From positions 29,083,107-29,147,106 of the forward strand of contig NC_084802.1 of the NCBI RefSeq assembly GCF_963169125.1: a DNA stretch of 64,000 nucleotides. The letters run 5' to 3'. Position 1 is the first letter of the stretch; each line of letters opens with the position of its first letter. The notes beneath the pieces are model-generated. The model saw nothing but the letters and a program-made list of their open reading frames with translations, ran no database searches and was not told the origin of the DNA. Shown in pieces: positions 37,341 to 47,396 of the stretch. Source of the DNA: Humulus lupulus. Lineage: Eukaryota; Streptophyta; Magnoliopsida; Rosales; Cannabaceae. The translations under genes were made by a program, and so were the position numbers.

Positions 37341-38923
37341 TACCTTCTCGATGGGTGGGGGATAACCAAGACAAATTCCTATACTCATTGGTTCCATATT
37401 GAACAGCTATCCCTTCCCAAACCTCGTTTAAACTATACATTGTTTGGAACTTACCTAGCCAGCCATCTTCTCAATGAATTCTAAAATCTACTCCCAACCA
37501 AATAAAAAAGTTGTTCTAGGGATTGATAAAGAGAACAAGGACAATGGGCTCATATTTTAAGAGGGTTGGAGACCACATGGACATATCCAACACTACTTTA
37601 CCTCAAGACGAGCCAAGAGACGCTTCATCTTGGGTCTCGCTACCCGAGCTAGATGGTTCCACTAGCTCCATGCTCGAAACCTTACTTTTCTTTTTCTTTG
37701 AAGGATTTGAAGGGCAAGGAAGGGGGATGTCCTCCCATCGAGCTTATTTGCGAGTCGAGGAGTCATCAGTGGACTCGTCTTCACCAATGAGCTTGCAGAG
37801 GCACAACTTATCCTCATGTAAAAGATAAAGGGGAGATTGCTGACTATAAGGGAGCTTCAACATCCTTTCTCTATGGTCAACCATATCTGGAGTCGGCTTT
37901 GGGTGATCATGGTTGGATGAAAAGAACAAAAAGGTATGAACATTAGAGCTTTAAAATGACCAAAAGAAAAATTGTTTTAAAAGACACATAACTTACAAGG
38001 GCGTTGGAATGAAAGAAATTTGGATGATTCGAGGCCGCTCGTTTAGAAGAATACTCTCTAGATGTTGAGAGGATGGTTGGGAATATCTTTGAACAACCTC
38101 TTCTCTCGAGGCCAGCTAGAGAGATAATAGAATCAGTCTCCCCCTTTGGCTCTTGTGGGGTTGCTATTCAAACAAAAGAGGTACAGGATCTCGTAAGGAG
38201 ATGGACTTTCCCATTTCATTTCATAATAGAGTGACTTGAGTGTCGCTAGAACTCGGTAAGAGTTGGTTTGGAGTTGGAAGGGGGGTATACCAACATAGTC
38301 GGTAAAAATTCTAAAATAATCATTCAAAGGCAGAATTACCCTAGCTCGCATATGCTCGCGACTCCAAGTTTCGAGCTTAACCTTTCTCTCCGGGTCGTCC
38401 TCACCCGGGGCATAGCAGCTTCTCTCATCAGCTTTAGGAGCTCGCCATATGAGCTCCCCAGAAAATTTCAGGTCGTGACAAGACAGAATGTTCGAAATTT
38501 TTCCTGTGGTACGGGCAGTACTCTTGTACAGTTCCGCTTCGAAGAAATCACCTTGGAGATTGGGGATAGAAGAGAATGGAGGGGCATTTGAGGGGTTCTG
38601 GCTTAATCAGCTTGCCATATATTCAAAGGAAATATGACCTGGGGATAGGCTACAATAACTTTATGTTGTGTATCTAAGGGGATTGGATGGATCTCAGGAC
38701 CGGGATCTGGATATACGGCAAAACGCAGTTTCCTTCGCTTTCTTTCTTCAACCTCGGTGATTTGACATCAAAAGTGTGCTTGGATGTCTTCACGATTGAG
38801 ATGCTCCTTGTGCTCCCGAATCAGCAACTAATTTTGAGTGAATGGAGATTCAATTCGAGGAGAAGGTGGGTGGTAAGGGATTGCAAGCTCAGGCCCCCAC
38901 CGATTCTCTGAAGACTGCATCAT
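37341..38923 (-). pseudogene. Antisense additional ORF of element F (PF04195-like domain)
   Basis: The ATG pair is at 38923-38918 on the minus strand; the peptide opens MMQSSENRWGPELAIPYHPP. At 38351-38133 a clean stretch has LPLNDYFRIFTDYVGIPPFQ, NSYRVLATLKSLYYEMKW and ILYLFCLNSNPTRAKGGD, then in a shifted frame FYYLSS and IPNHP...FFW. This order resembles the plant 'putative gypsy type transposon' domain (PF04195) found in Tat elements. Stops and frame changes break it, and the LTR at 37340 removes its 3' end. The role is unknown. The same gene is in element E, also antisense to its element. Confidence 0.75.
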
Positions 38924-39483
38924 CTAATAAGAAAGAAAAAGGTGAGGACCCATTACTTAGAAAGAATAGGGATAAGAAAAGTTTTGAAGACTTGAGCTCG
39001 AAAGCTCGAGACAAAAGGATTATAGAAGGTAAATAAAAATTAGAAAAGCTAAAAAATTTGAGATTGAAGCCTCAAAGTAAGCAAGGCAATTCGGATGACC
39101 TAACTAAGATGATACAAGCTCGGGGCACTTAGAGTGTTCCCACGCGCAAAGTCTGATGTTAATTCTAAAAGATCCCGATTTTCAAGGGAAAGTGGGCAGT
39201 TACCCAAATAGGGATTGTCATTGGAAAGTGTGCATATAAACCCTATTTCTAAACCCCTATTCCTTGCCCTATACGATACCCTCGCAAAACCTTTTCAAAT
39301 CCCAGAAAAAAATATACCATTTATTTTGCAAATTTTCCTAAAAACCTACTTTTTGCCATTTCTATAATAGTATAATGGATCAAAATATCCTTTATTCTAT
39401 AAATTTTCAAAAACAAGATCAAGAATCAATCCAAAAAGTTTTTTCTTAAACCACAATAAGAAAAAAAAAATTGGAAGACTTAC
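38924..39483 (-). other. 5'-UTR intron of the antisense ORF in element F (predicted)
   Basis: On the minus strand a donor ACGT|GTAAGT (39483-39478) and a pyrimidine-rich acceptor ending TTCTTATTAG directly before the ATG at 38923. Length 560 nt; the equivalent intron in element E is 570 nt with the same placement. Confidence 0.65.
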
Positions 39484-39674
39484 ACGTTGGTAGTTGATGA
39501 TGAAGTCGAAGAGTAGTCTAGTAGTACTTGTGCAATGAAATCCTTGGGAACTCGTTCTCGAAGGGAGATCGAGTGGGAAACTAGGGAATTGTTGAAATTT
39601 TCTTTCTTTTCTTCTCAGAAAATATGCAAGCATTTGGATGTTTGGAGTAAAAGTGATGAATGAGGAAGGAGATA

Positions 39675-39684
39675 GGTATATATA
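39675..39684 (-). promoter_or_regulatory. TATA box of the antisense gene in element F
   Basis: The minus strand reads TATATATACC followed within 15 bp by TCCTTCCTCATTCATC, the same pair seen in element E at 51646-51680. It lies about 270 bp from the 3' LTR. Confidence 0.65.
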
Positions 39685-39942
39685 GACTCCTAAATGTTGA
39701 TTCTTGAGTAAATCTGGGCCGTTAAAATAAGATTAAGGGTAATCCATGGGATCTTAGTTAATTTCGAAAAGTGGCGGCAAGAAAAATAGTTGAAAAGACG
39801 TGTGTAGAAAGAGAGCACTTGAATACTCTCAATATGCAATCCCATAATGACACATGTCCATACTTGAGTGTGGTAGATGGGCACGTTTCCCGAAAGTGGA
39901 GTTCAAAAGTTTCATTCTCATAGGATTTAAACCAACACTTTT

Positions 39943-39954
39943 GAAGGGGAAAAA
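39943..39954 (+). promoter_or_regulatory. Polypurine tract of element F
   Basis: GAAGGGGAAAAA abuts the LTR start at 39955; it would prime plus-strand DNA synthesis. It fixes F in plus orientation. Confidence 0.85.
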
Positions 39955-40685
39955 TATTACACCCAAATTTCGAGAATAAATAAGAAGTCTCGAAATGTAG
40001 GCTCGTAAAGACTAAGCTCAGGATTAACAAGTGTTAGCATTATACTCGTACAAATTACCACGAGGTTTCCTAGCTACGTCTTTAGCGCTCGAGCATGAGT
40101 TGTAGGGTCAAAAGCATCAATCTTTTCCAAGAGATGAGTTCGAACAACTAAACAAGCAAGGAGGTGGTAATAACTGGAATGGTGAGCTCGAGGCTTTGGG
40201 TGATCTCGAAAGCGTTTTGAGGCAGTGATCAGGCTCGAATATGCGTTAAACATACACACAGAAAAACTCTTAGGAAATCCCTATTTCTTTGGGATTAGGT
40301 TAAATCGTGTATTGAATCCATATTTTTATGAGATATTTATTTAAATAATGCATTTAAGTTGTATTATTATTCAAATATTCATTTGAATTTAAATTTGAAT
40401 ATATGTTGTAACTTCCCTTAACTTGTGGGATGTTATTCTTTTAACCAGATCTATAAATAGTCTGGATCTGGTCATTTGTAGACACACACATGATTGTATT
40501 GAGAAACACTCTGTGATAATAGCTCTTTCTTGAAGCTTTAACACAGATTTTAATAAAAGTGACTCGTGGATGTGGGCAAATTTCAACTGTTGAACCTTGT
40601 AAAAATCTCTTTCTTTTCTTTTCTTTTCTTTTCTTTCTATTTGATTGTGTAATGGCTCTACATAATTAAGTTAACGAAATCAACA
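39955..40685 (+). mobile_element. 3' LTR of element F, 731 bp
   Basis: It starts TATTACACCCAAATTT (TG mutated to TA) and ends AAATCAACA at 40685. It aligns with the element E LTRs: the same ACACCCAAATTT start, the same TATA box, the same GTGACTCGTGGA block and a similar end. The TATA box TCTATAAATAG is at 40450-40460 between short inverted arms. A (TTTTC)n tract occupies about 40607-40637. Confidence 0.85.
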
Positions 40686-40817
40686 AATTATTTTTATTAT
40701 AAATTTATATTATTTTCATATAAATTTTAAATAAATAAATAATATTACACATATAAGAATAACATAAACATATTAAATGAAAAATTAAACCAAAACATTT
40801 TTTATGTTTTTTTTAAA

Positions 40818-41181
40818 TGGATTATACCATTTTGGACTATGTTTTTTGTCTCATTACCTGTTTGAACCATGTGTTTTGATAAATTACTTTTTGAACCATG
40901 TGTTTTGTAAAATGGTTCAAATAGACCCTTAAATCCAATTTTGATTAGAGTTTTTTGAACTAAAATTACAAATAATCTACCAAACTAACAACTTAAAATA
41001 AAAGTTATACTATTCTGTCTAACAACTGTATTGTTATATTCAATTTTTTGTTCATCAAGATTGGTTTTAGAGTTCTATTTACACCATTTTACAAAACACA
41101 AGGTCCAAAAAGTAATTTGAAAAAACATATGGTTCAAACAGGTAATGGAACAAAACATAGGGTTCAAAATGATATAAATCC
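40818..41181. mobile_element. MITE with ~110-bp terminal inverted repeats
   Basis: The left arm (40818-40928) starts TGGATTATACCATTTTGGAC. The right arm (about 41071-41181) read in reverse starts TGGATTTATATCATTTTGAAC. Both contain TTACCTGTTTGAACCAT and GTGTTTTGTAAAATGG. The 140-bp middle has no ORF. The flanks are poly-T/poly-A, so the target duplication, and hence the superfamily, cannot be read. Confidence 0.85.
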
Positions 41182-41249
41182 AAAAAATATATATAATATG
41201 ATAACCTTTTTTAAACATAAATGATAATTTTTTTAATAAAAATTAAGAT

Positions 41250-41615
41250 TATATAGTATATATTATTATTATTATTATTTTTATAATGATATTTTATAAT
41301 ATTTAAATTTATATTAATATTAGTATTAAATATCTAGTCTTGTATTAAATATTATTATAATAATAATAATATTTTATAATATTTGAATTTATAGTAAAAC
41401 ATTAGGATTATATTATTATCATAATAATATTTTTTTTAATATTTAAATTTATATTAATATAATTATTAAGTATATTATATATTATTATAATAATAATATT
41501 TTATAACTATTAATATAATAATTGTATATGTAGTTTTATATTAAATATTATTATAATGATGATATTTTATAATATTTGAATTTATATTAATATAATTAAT
41601 AAATATCTATTTTTA
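41250..41615. repeat. Degenerate AT-rich tandem repeat
   Basis: The block ATTATTATAATAATAATATT followed by TATAATATTTAAATTTATATT recurs about four times with irregular spacing of about 90-120 bp. Confidence 0.75.
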
Positions 41616-42559
41616 ATTAGTTTTAAATGTATATTCCGTTAAAATTAACAAAATAAATCATTAAAATAAAAAAATTTATTTATCTACATACTTTTTATAT
41701 AGAAGAGATATATAATATTGTATATGAATGATTTCATTATCCTAACCTAGCCAATCAAATGCAAGATATTGTATTCATTTCAATCGGATCTCTAGTCTAA
41801 TCTAATAAATTATGTTTAAGAGTTAAATGGAATAAAAAAAAAGTACATTTTAATTCTTATATGATTTGTATGGTGAAGAAAATTATGACAGAATGTAAAT
41901 TATACACATTCTTCATTTTGAAATCTATTTTTTTTTTTTTAAATACTGAATAGTTTTACTTTGACTAGAAAGATATTTACAATTATATTTTTGCTATATA
42001 CTTAATGGTTTGCGTTTATATGTCTCCATTGTTATCATTCTTTTGGTAGAATTTTATGGGACTCGAGCTCTTGGACTTTTTGTTAAGTTTTTTTGTCTAA
42101 AGTTTCAAGGCATCTCTCATTTTTGTTAGTCGTTTTTCTTAAAAAAAAAAAAGGCTAATATAATGATTACATGTTCTTTAGCTAAACATCAAGTTTCTTG
42201 GATGCAATTTCCTTCTATGGTGATTTATTTACAATTTCAATATATATATATATACATATATATAAATAATGAATTGTATTTATCAATTTAGTATGACAAC
42301 TCAATTTAATTGATTTATAAAATAAAGTAGCCAACCTAAATGTGATTTATATATTTTTTTGTCGAGAATAGATTTTATTTCTATTCAGAGTGCAAAGGAA
42401 ACAAAGTGCCAATTAGAGGAGGTATTTCCTCCAACCAACAAAATTAATTGTCTAGCCAAATGACATGCTTAGCTAATCCATGAGCCGCCATATGATCCAC
42501 GCTACAATTAACATGTTTTGAAACAAATCCTTTTCTAATATTTCAGAAGCATAAAGTAT

Positions 42560-43333
42560 AATATCTTTGAAAGAAATGTCTTCATCTCTTTGTGCCATGA
42601 AGGGAATGTCCCAATACTTTCATATTTCCTTAGAAATGGGACACTAGAAAATAGCATGTGCGTTGGAATCCTCTCCAAAACCACATAAAGGAAAATTACT
42701 ATTTGAGGTTATATTGCGACGTTTCAACCATTTGAAGTTAGGCAAGATTTCATGGAACCCCATCCATGTAAAATGTAGAATCTTATGGGGTATTTTGATT
42801 CCCCAAAAGGACTTCCACCATATTGATAAGATAGTGTTAGATGAAGAGGATTTTGAGACATCAATAGACATAGCAACCTTATATCCACTTTTGACTGAGT
42901 AGTTTCCATTGTTTGTATAATGCTTAAGCCACGAGTCCTGATGATCAAAAAAGGTCAATGGTATAGATAATATGTGTTGTGCGTCTGTGGCATTGATCAA
43001 TAGTTCCACTAAAGTCTTGTTCCACAAATCAAGTACTTCTATGAGATTAGAGACTTTTAAAGGATCAGATAAGTCACATATACTAGGGAGGAAAGAGGGA
43101 GGTATTGGTATCCATGGGTCACTAAATGACATTGTTTCCTTTCCATTACCTATACATCTTCTCAGTCCTTTTTTTAAGAGGTCTCTTCCCCAGATGATGC
43201 TTTGCCATGTTAGAGAAGGATAATGACCTTTCCTAGCTTCCATAACACTTGAATGCTTATAGCACCTTGCTTTAAGTACTTGTGTGATGAGAGATGAATG
43301 GTTTATTAGTGACCTCCAAACTTGTTTTGCCAA
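42560..43333 (-). pseudogene. LINE zf-RVT (zinc-binding) C-terminal region
   Basis: The minus-strand frame 43333-42644 begins AKQVWRSLINHSSLITQVLK, passes WKSFWGIKIPHKILHFTW and reaches FPLCGFGEDSNAHAIF, the C-x-x-C...H core of the zf-RVT domain (PF13966). The Cys cluster and the following CPISKEI continue past a stop. The element ends about 200 bp later without an RNase H domain. Confidence 0.88.
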
Positions 43334-43791
43334 TAATGTCTGATTGAATTGAATAAAGCCCCTGAATCCTAATCCTCCTTCATCCTTAGGTCTACAAATC
43401 TTATGTCATGCTCTCCAATGAATTTTCTTATTGGCACTTATAAAGCCCTACCAAAATCGTGCTTGTAATATTTTAATTTCATGTCATAGCCCTTCTGGGA
43501 TACAGAAACACGACATTAGGTATGTAGGCAACCTTGAATAACTGCTTTAAGGAGGACTTCTTTAACATCTTGAGAAAAAAGTTTTGATTGCCATGAATGT
43601 AACCTCATCCAGACTTTATCCTTTATTGAGTTAAATAAAGCTCTCTTATTCCTAACTCCCAACATATGTAACCCCAAATATGTTTCTATTCCATCTATCA
43701 TTTGCATGTTTGGGGAAGATGTATAAAGAGAAGTAATCTCTTATGGGGTATTTGGAGAAAAGTATAATAGAGACTTCATGAAGTTGATCAT

Positions 43792-43881
43792 CTGCTTAGA
43801 AAGGAAAAATAATTATAGTTATTTCAACTAATAATAATAATAACTTTTAAGATCAAATTCAATTGTGAAATATGATTTTAC
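43792..43881 (-). other. 90-nt intron-like insert in the LINE RT
   Basis: On the minus strand it starts GTAAAATC and ends TTTCTAAGCAG, is AT-rich with an in-frame stop, and lies between CSGQ and MINF. Removing it joins the RT frame exactly at a conserved place of L1 RTs. Confidence 0.7.
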
Positions 43882-44919
43882 CTGTCCTGAACATGCTGAG
43901 TATAGAAAGAATATATGTTCTATAGCATGTAGAGATCTTTTCTCTTACTTGAAATATGATAAGGCTGTCATCTACAACAAAAGAGATTAGTAATGGCAGG
44001 AGAATTAGTAGCAATTATTAAACCCATAATATCCCTCCTACTTTCTGCTTGTCGAAGTAAAACTGAAAAGCCTTCAACACAAATAAGAAAAAGATATGGT
44101 GATAGAGGATCACCTTGTCTCAAACCTCTTGATGGGATTACTTCTCCATATACTAGACTGTTAATTTGAAAAGAGTATCGAACCGAAGTTACAAACTTCA
44201 TTATCTTGTTTACCCAATCGGGTTTGAACCCTATTCTTGATAACATTTTTTCCACAAAAATCCATTTAACCTGATCATATGCCTTACTCGTATCTAACTT
44301 CATTGTTGCATAGCACTTACTCCCTACCTTTTTAAGTTTTAAACTATGTAGACATTCATAGGCTATTAATGCATTGTATGTAATGAGTCTACCTAGAACA
44401 AAAGCACTTTGAGAAATGCTAATGATGGATGAAAGAAAAGGTTTTAATCTGTTGATTAAATTCTTATAGATAAATTTATAAAGAACATTGCAGAGGCTTA
44501 TTAGTCAAAATTCACTAATAGAAACCAGATTTTTCACTTTTGGAATCAGAGTGACAATGGTGGAGTTAATGGTGGACACGTCCACTAATCCATGCAAACA
44601 ATCCATAATAGTTTTAGATACCAATGGTTCTACAATATCTAGTGTTTCTAATAAAACCGTGCACTCATACCATCAGGTCCTGGACTCTTATCTGTAGGCA
44701 TAGAAAAAAAATGTGTCATTAATTCCTTTAAAGAGCAGGGGGAATCTAAAGCCCTACTCATGTCTTTAGTTACCACCATTTCAATCCTCTGTAGTAATTC
44801 CTCCATCTGTTCTTCTTTAGGATAGGAGGTTGTGAAAAGAGAGTTGTAAAACTTCTTTATAATTTCACTAATATCGTTGTTTCTAGGGCACCATTCGTTA
44901 TCTTCATTGAAAAGGTATG

Positions 44920-45594
44920 TATTATAACAAGATATGAGAGTTATATATATATATTAACATGCACCGGACTTTGAATTATTAGAACATTGATAAACACATT
45001 CTAAGTTGTCAATGAACAAGTGGTTGCTAAGAATCATTACTCAGCCACTAATGTAATTAAATTTCTACATCTAAGAAATAAATTGAATTAGTGAATGTTC
45101 CCACAAAATAATGATTACTCATAAGCTTTATATAAGTATGATGTTAAAATGTTTAAAACCATAAGCTTTTGTTTCTATTAATACTTTTCATTACTGATAG
45201 ACTAATGATCCTAGATATTTGCAATATTTGTATTATAGATTAAAATATAAGGATATAGCGAATAAGTCAATCATCGTGATATGTAACAATATGAAAGATT
45301 GTTTGAACTAATTACTTAAGGCTCTTTATATTAGAATTTGCAATACACATAAAGGCGAAATCGATGAAATTAATCTTTATTTCTACTATTTTTATAATAT
45401 CTTAATGTTTGTTACCCTTCCACTACCATTTTAATTCCTCCCTAATGATACAATAAGCAATTCCTAATGCCTAAATTTTACTATACCCTTGTTTGTTCAC
45501 TTATTTATCAACATAATTTTCTATATAGAATGTATATTTATAAATGAATGCATTAAAAATATGTATACATAGAAGAGACATAATACAACACCTT
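44920..45594. other. AT-rich insert of about 670 bp in the LINE
   Basis: It separates IKGV from FNEDNEW in the RT. The edges carry GTATTAT and ATAATAC (a 7-bp inversion), which may be transposon ends. It holds no coding domain. The exact edges are uncertain by about 10 bp. Confidence 0.6.
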
Positions 45595-45849
45595 TGATGT
45601 AATTATTCCTATGTCTATCCTTTGCCCTTTGATGGAAGAAATTTGTATTTTGGTCTCCCGCTTGTAGCCATTTAACTATGGAGCGTTGTTGCCAGAAAAC
45701 TTCCTCTTTGTGTAGCAAGTAATCTAGTTTTCGTTCTAAACATCGTATTTTCAGTGGGTCGTTCAGTTGTTCTTGAGAATTTTGCAGGCGTACAATTTGA
45801 GCATGACTCTCTTTGATTTCGCTAGATAAGGATCTGAATTTTGTTTGGT

Positions 45850-46350
45850 GCCATGCTAAAAGTTAGATGTGCACCCTTGGATATTATTGATTTTTGAGAA
45901 AAGGGATGAAAAGGATATTAGTTCCCAACTACTTTTTATAATATATTTGCATTCTTGATCATTTGATCATAGGTTTTCAAATTTGAAACGGGATCTTTTT
46001 CTCCATCCTAAAATACCAAACCCTATTCCACTTTGCAACATTATGAGAAGAGCTCTATGATCAGAATGGTAGAAATATAAATGTGGAAGAAAGGCAGTAG
46101 GAAATCTTTCTTGCCATTCATTATTCACCATAGCCCAATCCAATCTCTCTTTTAAGAGTCCATTTTTAATATTCTTATGTCATGTAAAATGGTTAACTAT
46201 ATAATCTAAAGGATGCAATGCACATACTTCTAAAGTTTCACTAAAAGCTTCAAGTTGTGATTCACTTCTATTCCTTCCCCCATTTTTGTCAGCTTGGCTC
46301 AATATTTCGTTAAAGTCTCCCATTACTAACCATGACCCATGTGCCACAAT
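45850..46350 (-). pseudogene. LINE apurinic endonuclease, C-terminal half
   Basis: This domain nicks target DNA for target-primed reverse transcription. The minus strand from about 46346 reads GSWLVMGDFNEILSQADK, the conserved GDFNE catalytic region. Then comes a variable segment, ERLDWAMVNNEW and PHLYFYHSDHRALL, where S-D-H is the final catalytic motif. The N-terminal half is lost to 5' truncation. Confidence 0.85.
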
Positions 46351-46383
46351 TCAATTGAAAGATTCGTTAAATGTGATTTATAT

Positions 46384-46586
46384 TGACTGGCCACCTAATA
46401 ATTCAATTGAGTTATTTTTTTAGAAAAACAATACTACTAATAAATAGTTAAAATGTCTTCAATTACATCTTAAAAACTTTGAGAATAATTCCAATGGACC
46501 ACGAAAATAAAGAAAAATATCAAAACAACAATAATAAAATTACTCATTGATTTATTTTTTCTCTTATCACTTTCTCTTTATACACT
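46384..46586. other. Short AT-rich spacer
   Basis: Nothing recognisable between the LINE duplication and the hAT-like element. Confidence 0.5.
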
Positions 46587-47396
46587 CACTTATTTAGGGA
46601 CGGAGCTAGGAAAGAAAGTCAAGAGGTACCAAATGATTAAGAAAAATGAGGGGGCCAAATTCATAATTTTCCAAACATTCAAAAGGACTATATTAAAAAA
46701 ATTAGATATAATTTATATAAAAAAAAAAATTGGGGGAGGTAGGGGGCATGTAGGATCTTGGAATTTAAATCTAGATAGATGCTCCCTATTATTTTTCCAA
46801 AAACATAATAGAAACATAGGATAACATGACATATATATGAACATCAGATTCATAATTTAAAACAAACATAAATATGTAGATACTTACGAATACGCAGTAG
46901 AACAATGACTCATTCATTTAGATTCTCTAACATTTGATTCATGGTGGTAGCAAGGTATTGCCAAGAATCTTTATTTTGAATTCAAATCCCAATTGGGACT
47001 AAATTCAAAATCTTTTTATTTATTTATCTTTTAGTTAATTAAATAAATAAATATATCCTTATTCAAATTAACTAATTATATTTTGAAACTTGATTTAATA
47101 TTATTTATTTATATTGACACAGATTTATCAATATTAATAAATTTGCCCAAAGATTCTCTTATATTCCCAAATTCTTATTACATGTAAATATCACTAAATT
47201 GACATAGTCAAATTGATATTTCTAATTGATAATTAAATCAATTGTTTGAGAATATTAAACTTGATTTGATAAGAGACGGCATGGAGACTATGGACAAGCT
47301 ACAATAAGTTCCCATGAGTTTATTTATTACAATAAATTATCTCACAACTTATTAATTCCTCATGACTCCACTATAAACTCGGAATTGGACTCTTGA

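Larger units (their letters stand above)
37341..40685 (+). mobile_element. Element F: 3' end of a Tat-lineage Ty3/gypsy retrotransposon
   Basis: It preserves the region between pol and the 3' LTR, the polypurine tract and the complete 3' LTR (39955-40685). The region just upstream of the LTR (AGTTTCATTCTC, then CCAACACTTTTGAAGGGG) and the LTR itself align with element E read on its minus strand. The 5' part with gag-pol is absent, cut by the LTR ending at 37340. The internal sequence is filled by an antisense gene. Confidence 0.82.
40686..42336. other. AT-rich spacer
   Basis: No gene. It contains a hairpin MITE (40818-41181), a degenerate AT-rich tandem repeat (41250-41615), a run of T near 41930 and an (AT)n tract near 42240-42263. 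Likely old host spacer or decayed transposon DNA. Confidence 0.6.
43500..45720 (-). pseudogene. LINE reverse transcriptase
   Basis: In order on the minus strand: EVFWQQRSIVKWLQAGDQNT and IKGV (45718-45595), an AT-rich insert, FNEDNEWC, KSPGPDGMSA, SQSAFVLGRLITYNALIAYE, LDTSKAYDQVKW, GLRQGDPLSPYLF (44303-43968) and, after a frame change, VVDDSLIIFQ, the Y/F-x-D-D equivalent with both aspartates kept. The thumb follows with GLHMLGVRNK and WMRLHSWQSKLFSQDVKEVL (43707-43516). Typical plant L1 RT; non-functional because of stops and frame changes. Confidence 0.9.
42353..46367 (-). mobile_element. L1-type LINE, 5' truncated, perfect 16-bp TSD
   Basis: Flanked by TAAATGTGATTTATAT at 42337-42352 and 46368-46383. 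The short A-tail (T-run at 42353-42360) is at the low-coordinate end, so the element reads on the minus strand. It keeps the endonuclease C-terminal half, RT and the zf-RVT domain; ORF1 and the endonuclease start are missing. Frame changes and stops are frequent. It contains a 90-nt intron-like insert and a ~670-bp AT-rich insert. Confidence 0.93.

Noticed and set aside
37523..37828. A 101-codon plus-strand frame in element F
   Set aside because: It overlaps the antisense gene on the other strand, has no recognisable domain, and lies where no sense gene is expected in Tat elements.
41250..41615. Centromeric or satellite array
   Set aside because: There are only about four irregular AT-rich units, too few and too variable; more likely decayed low-complexity DNA.
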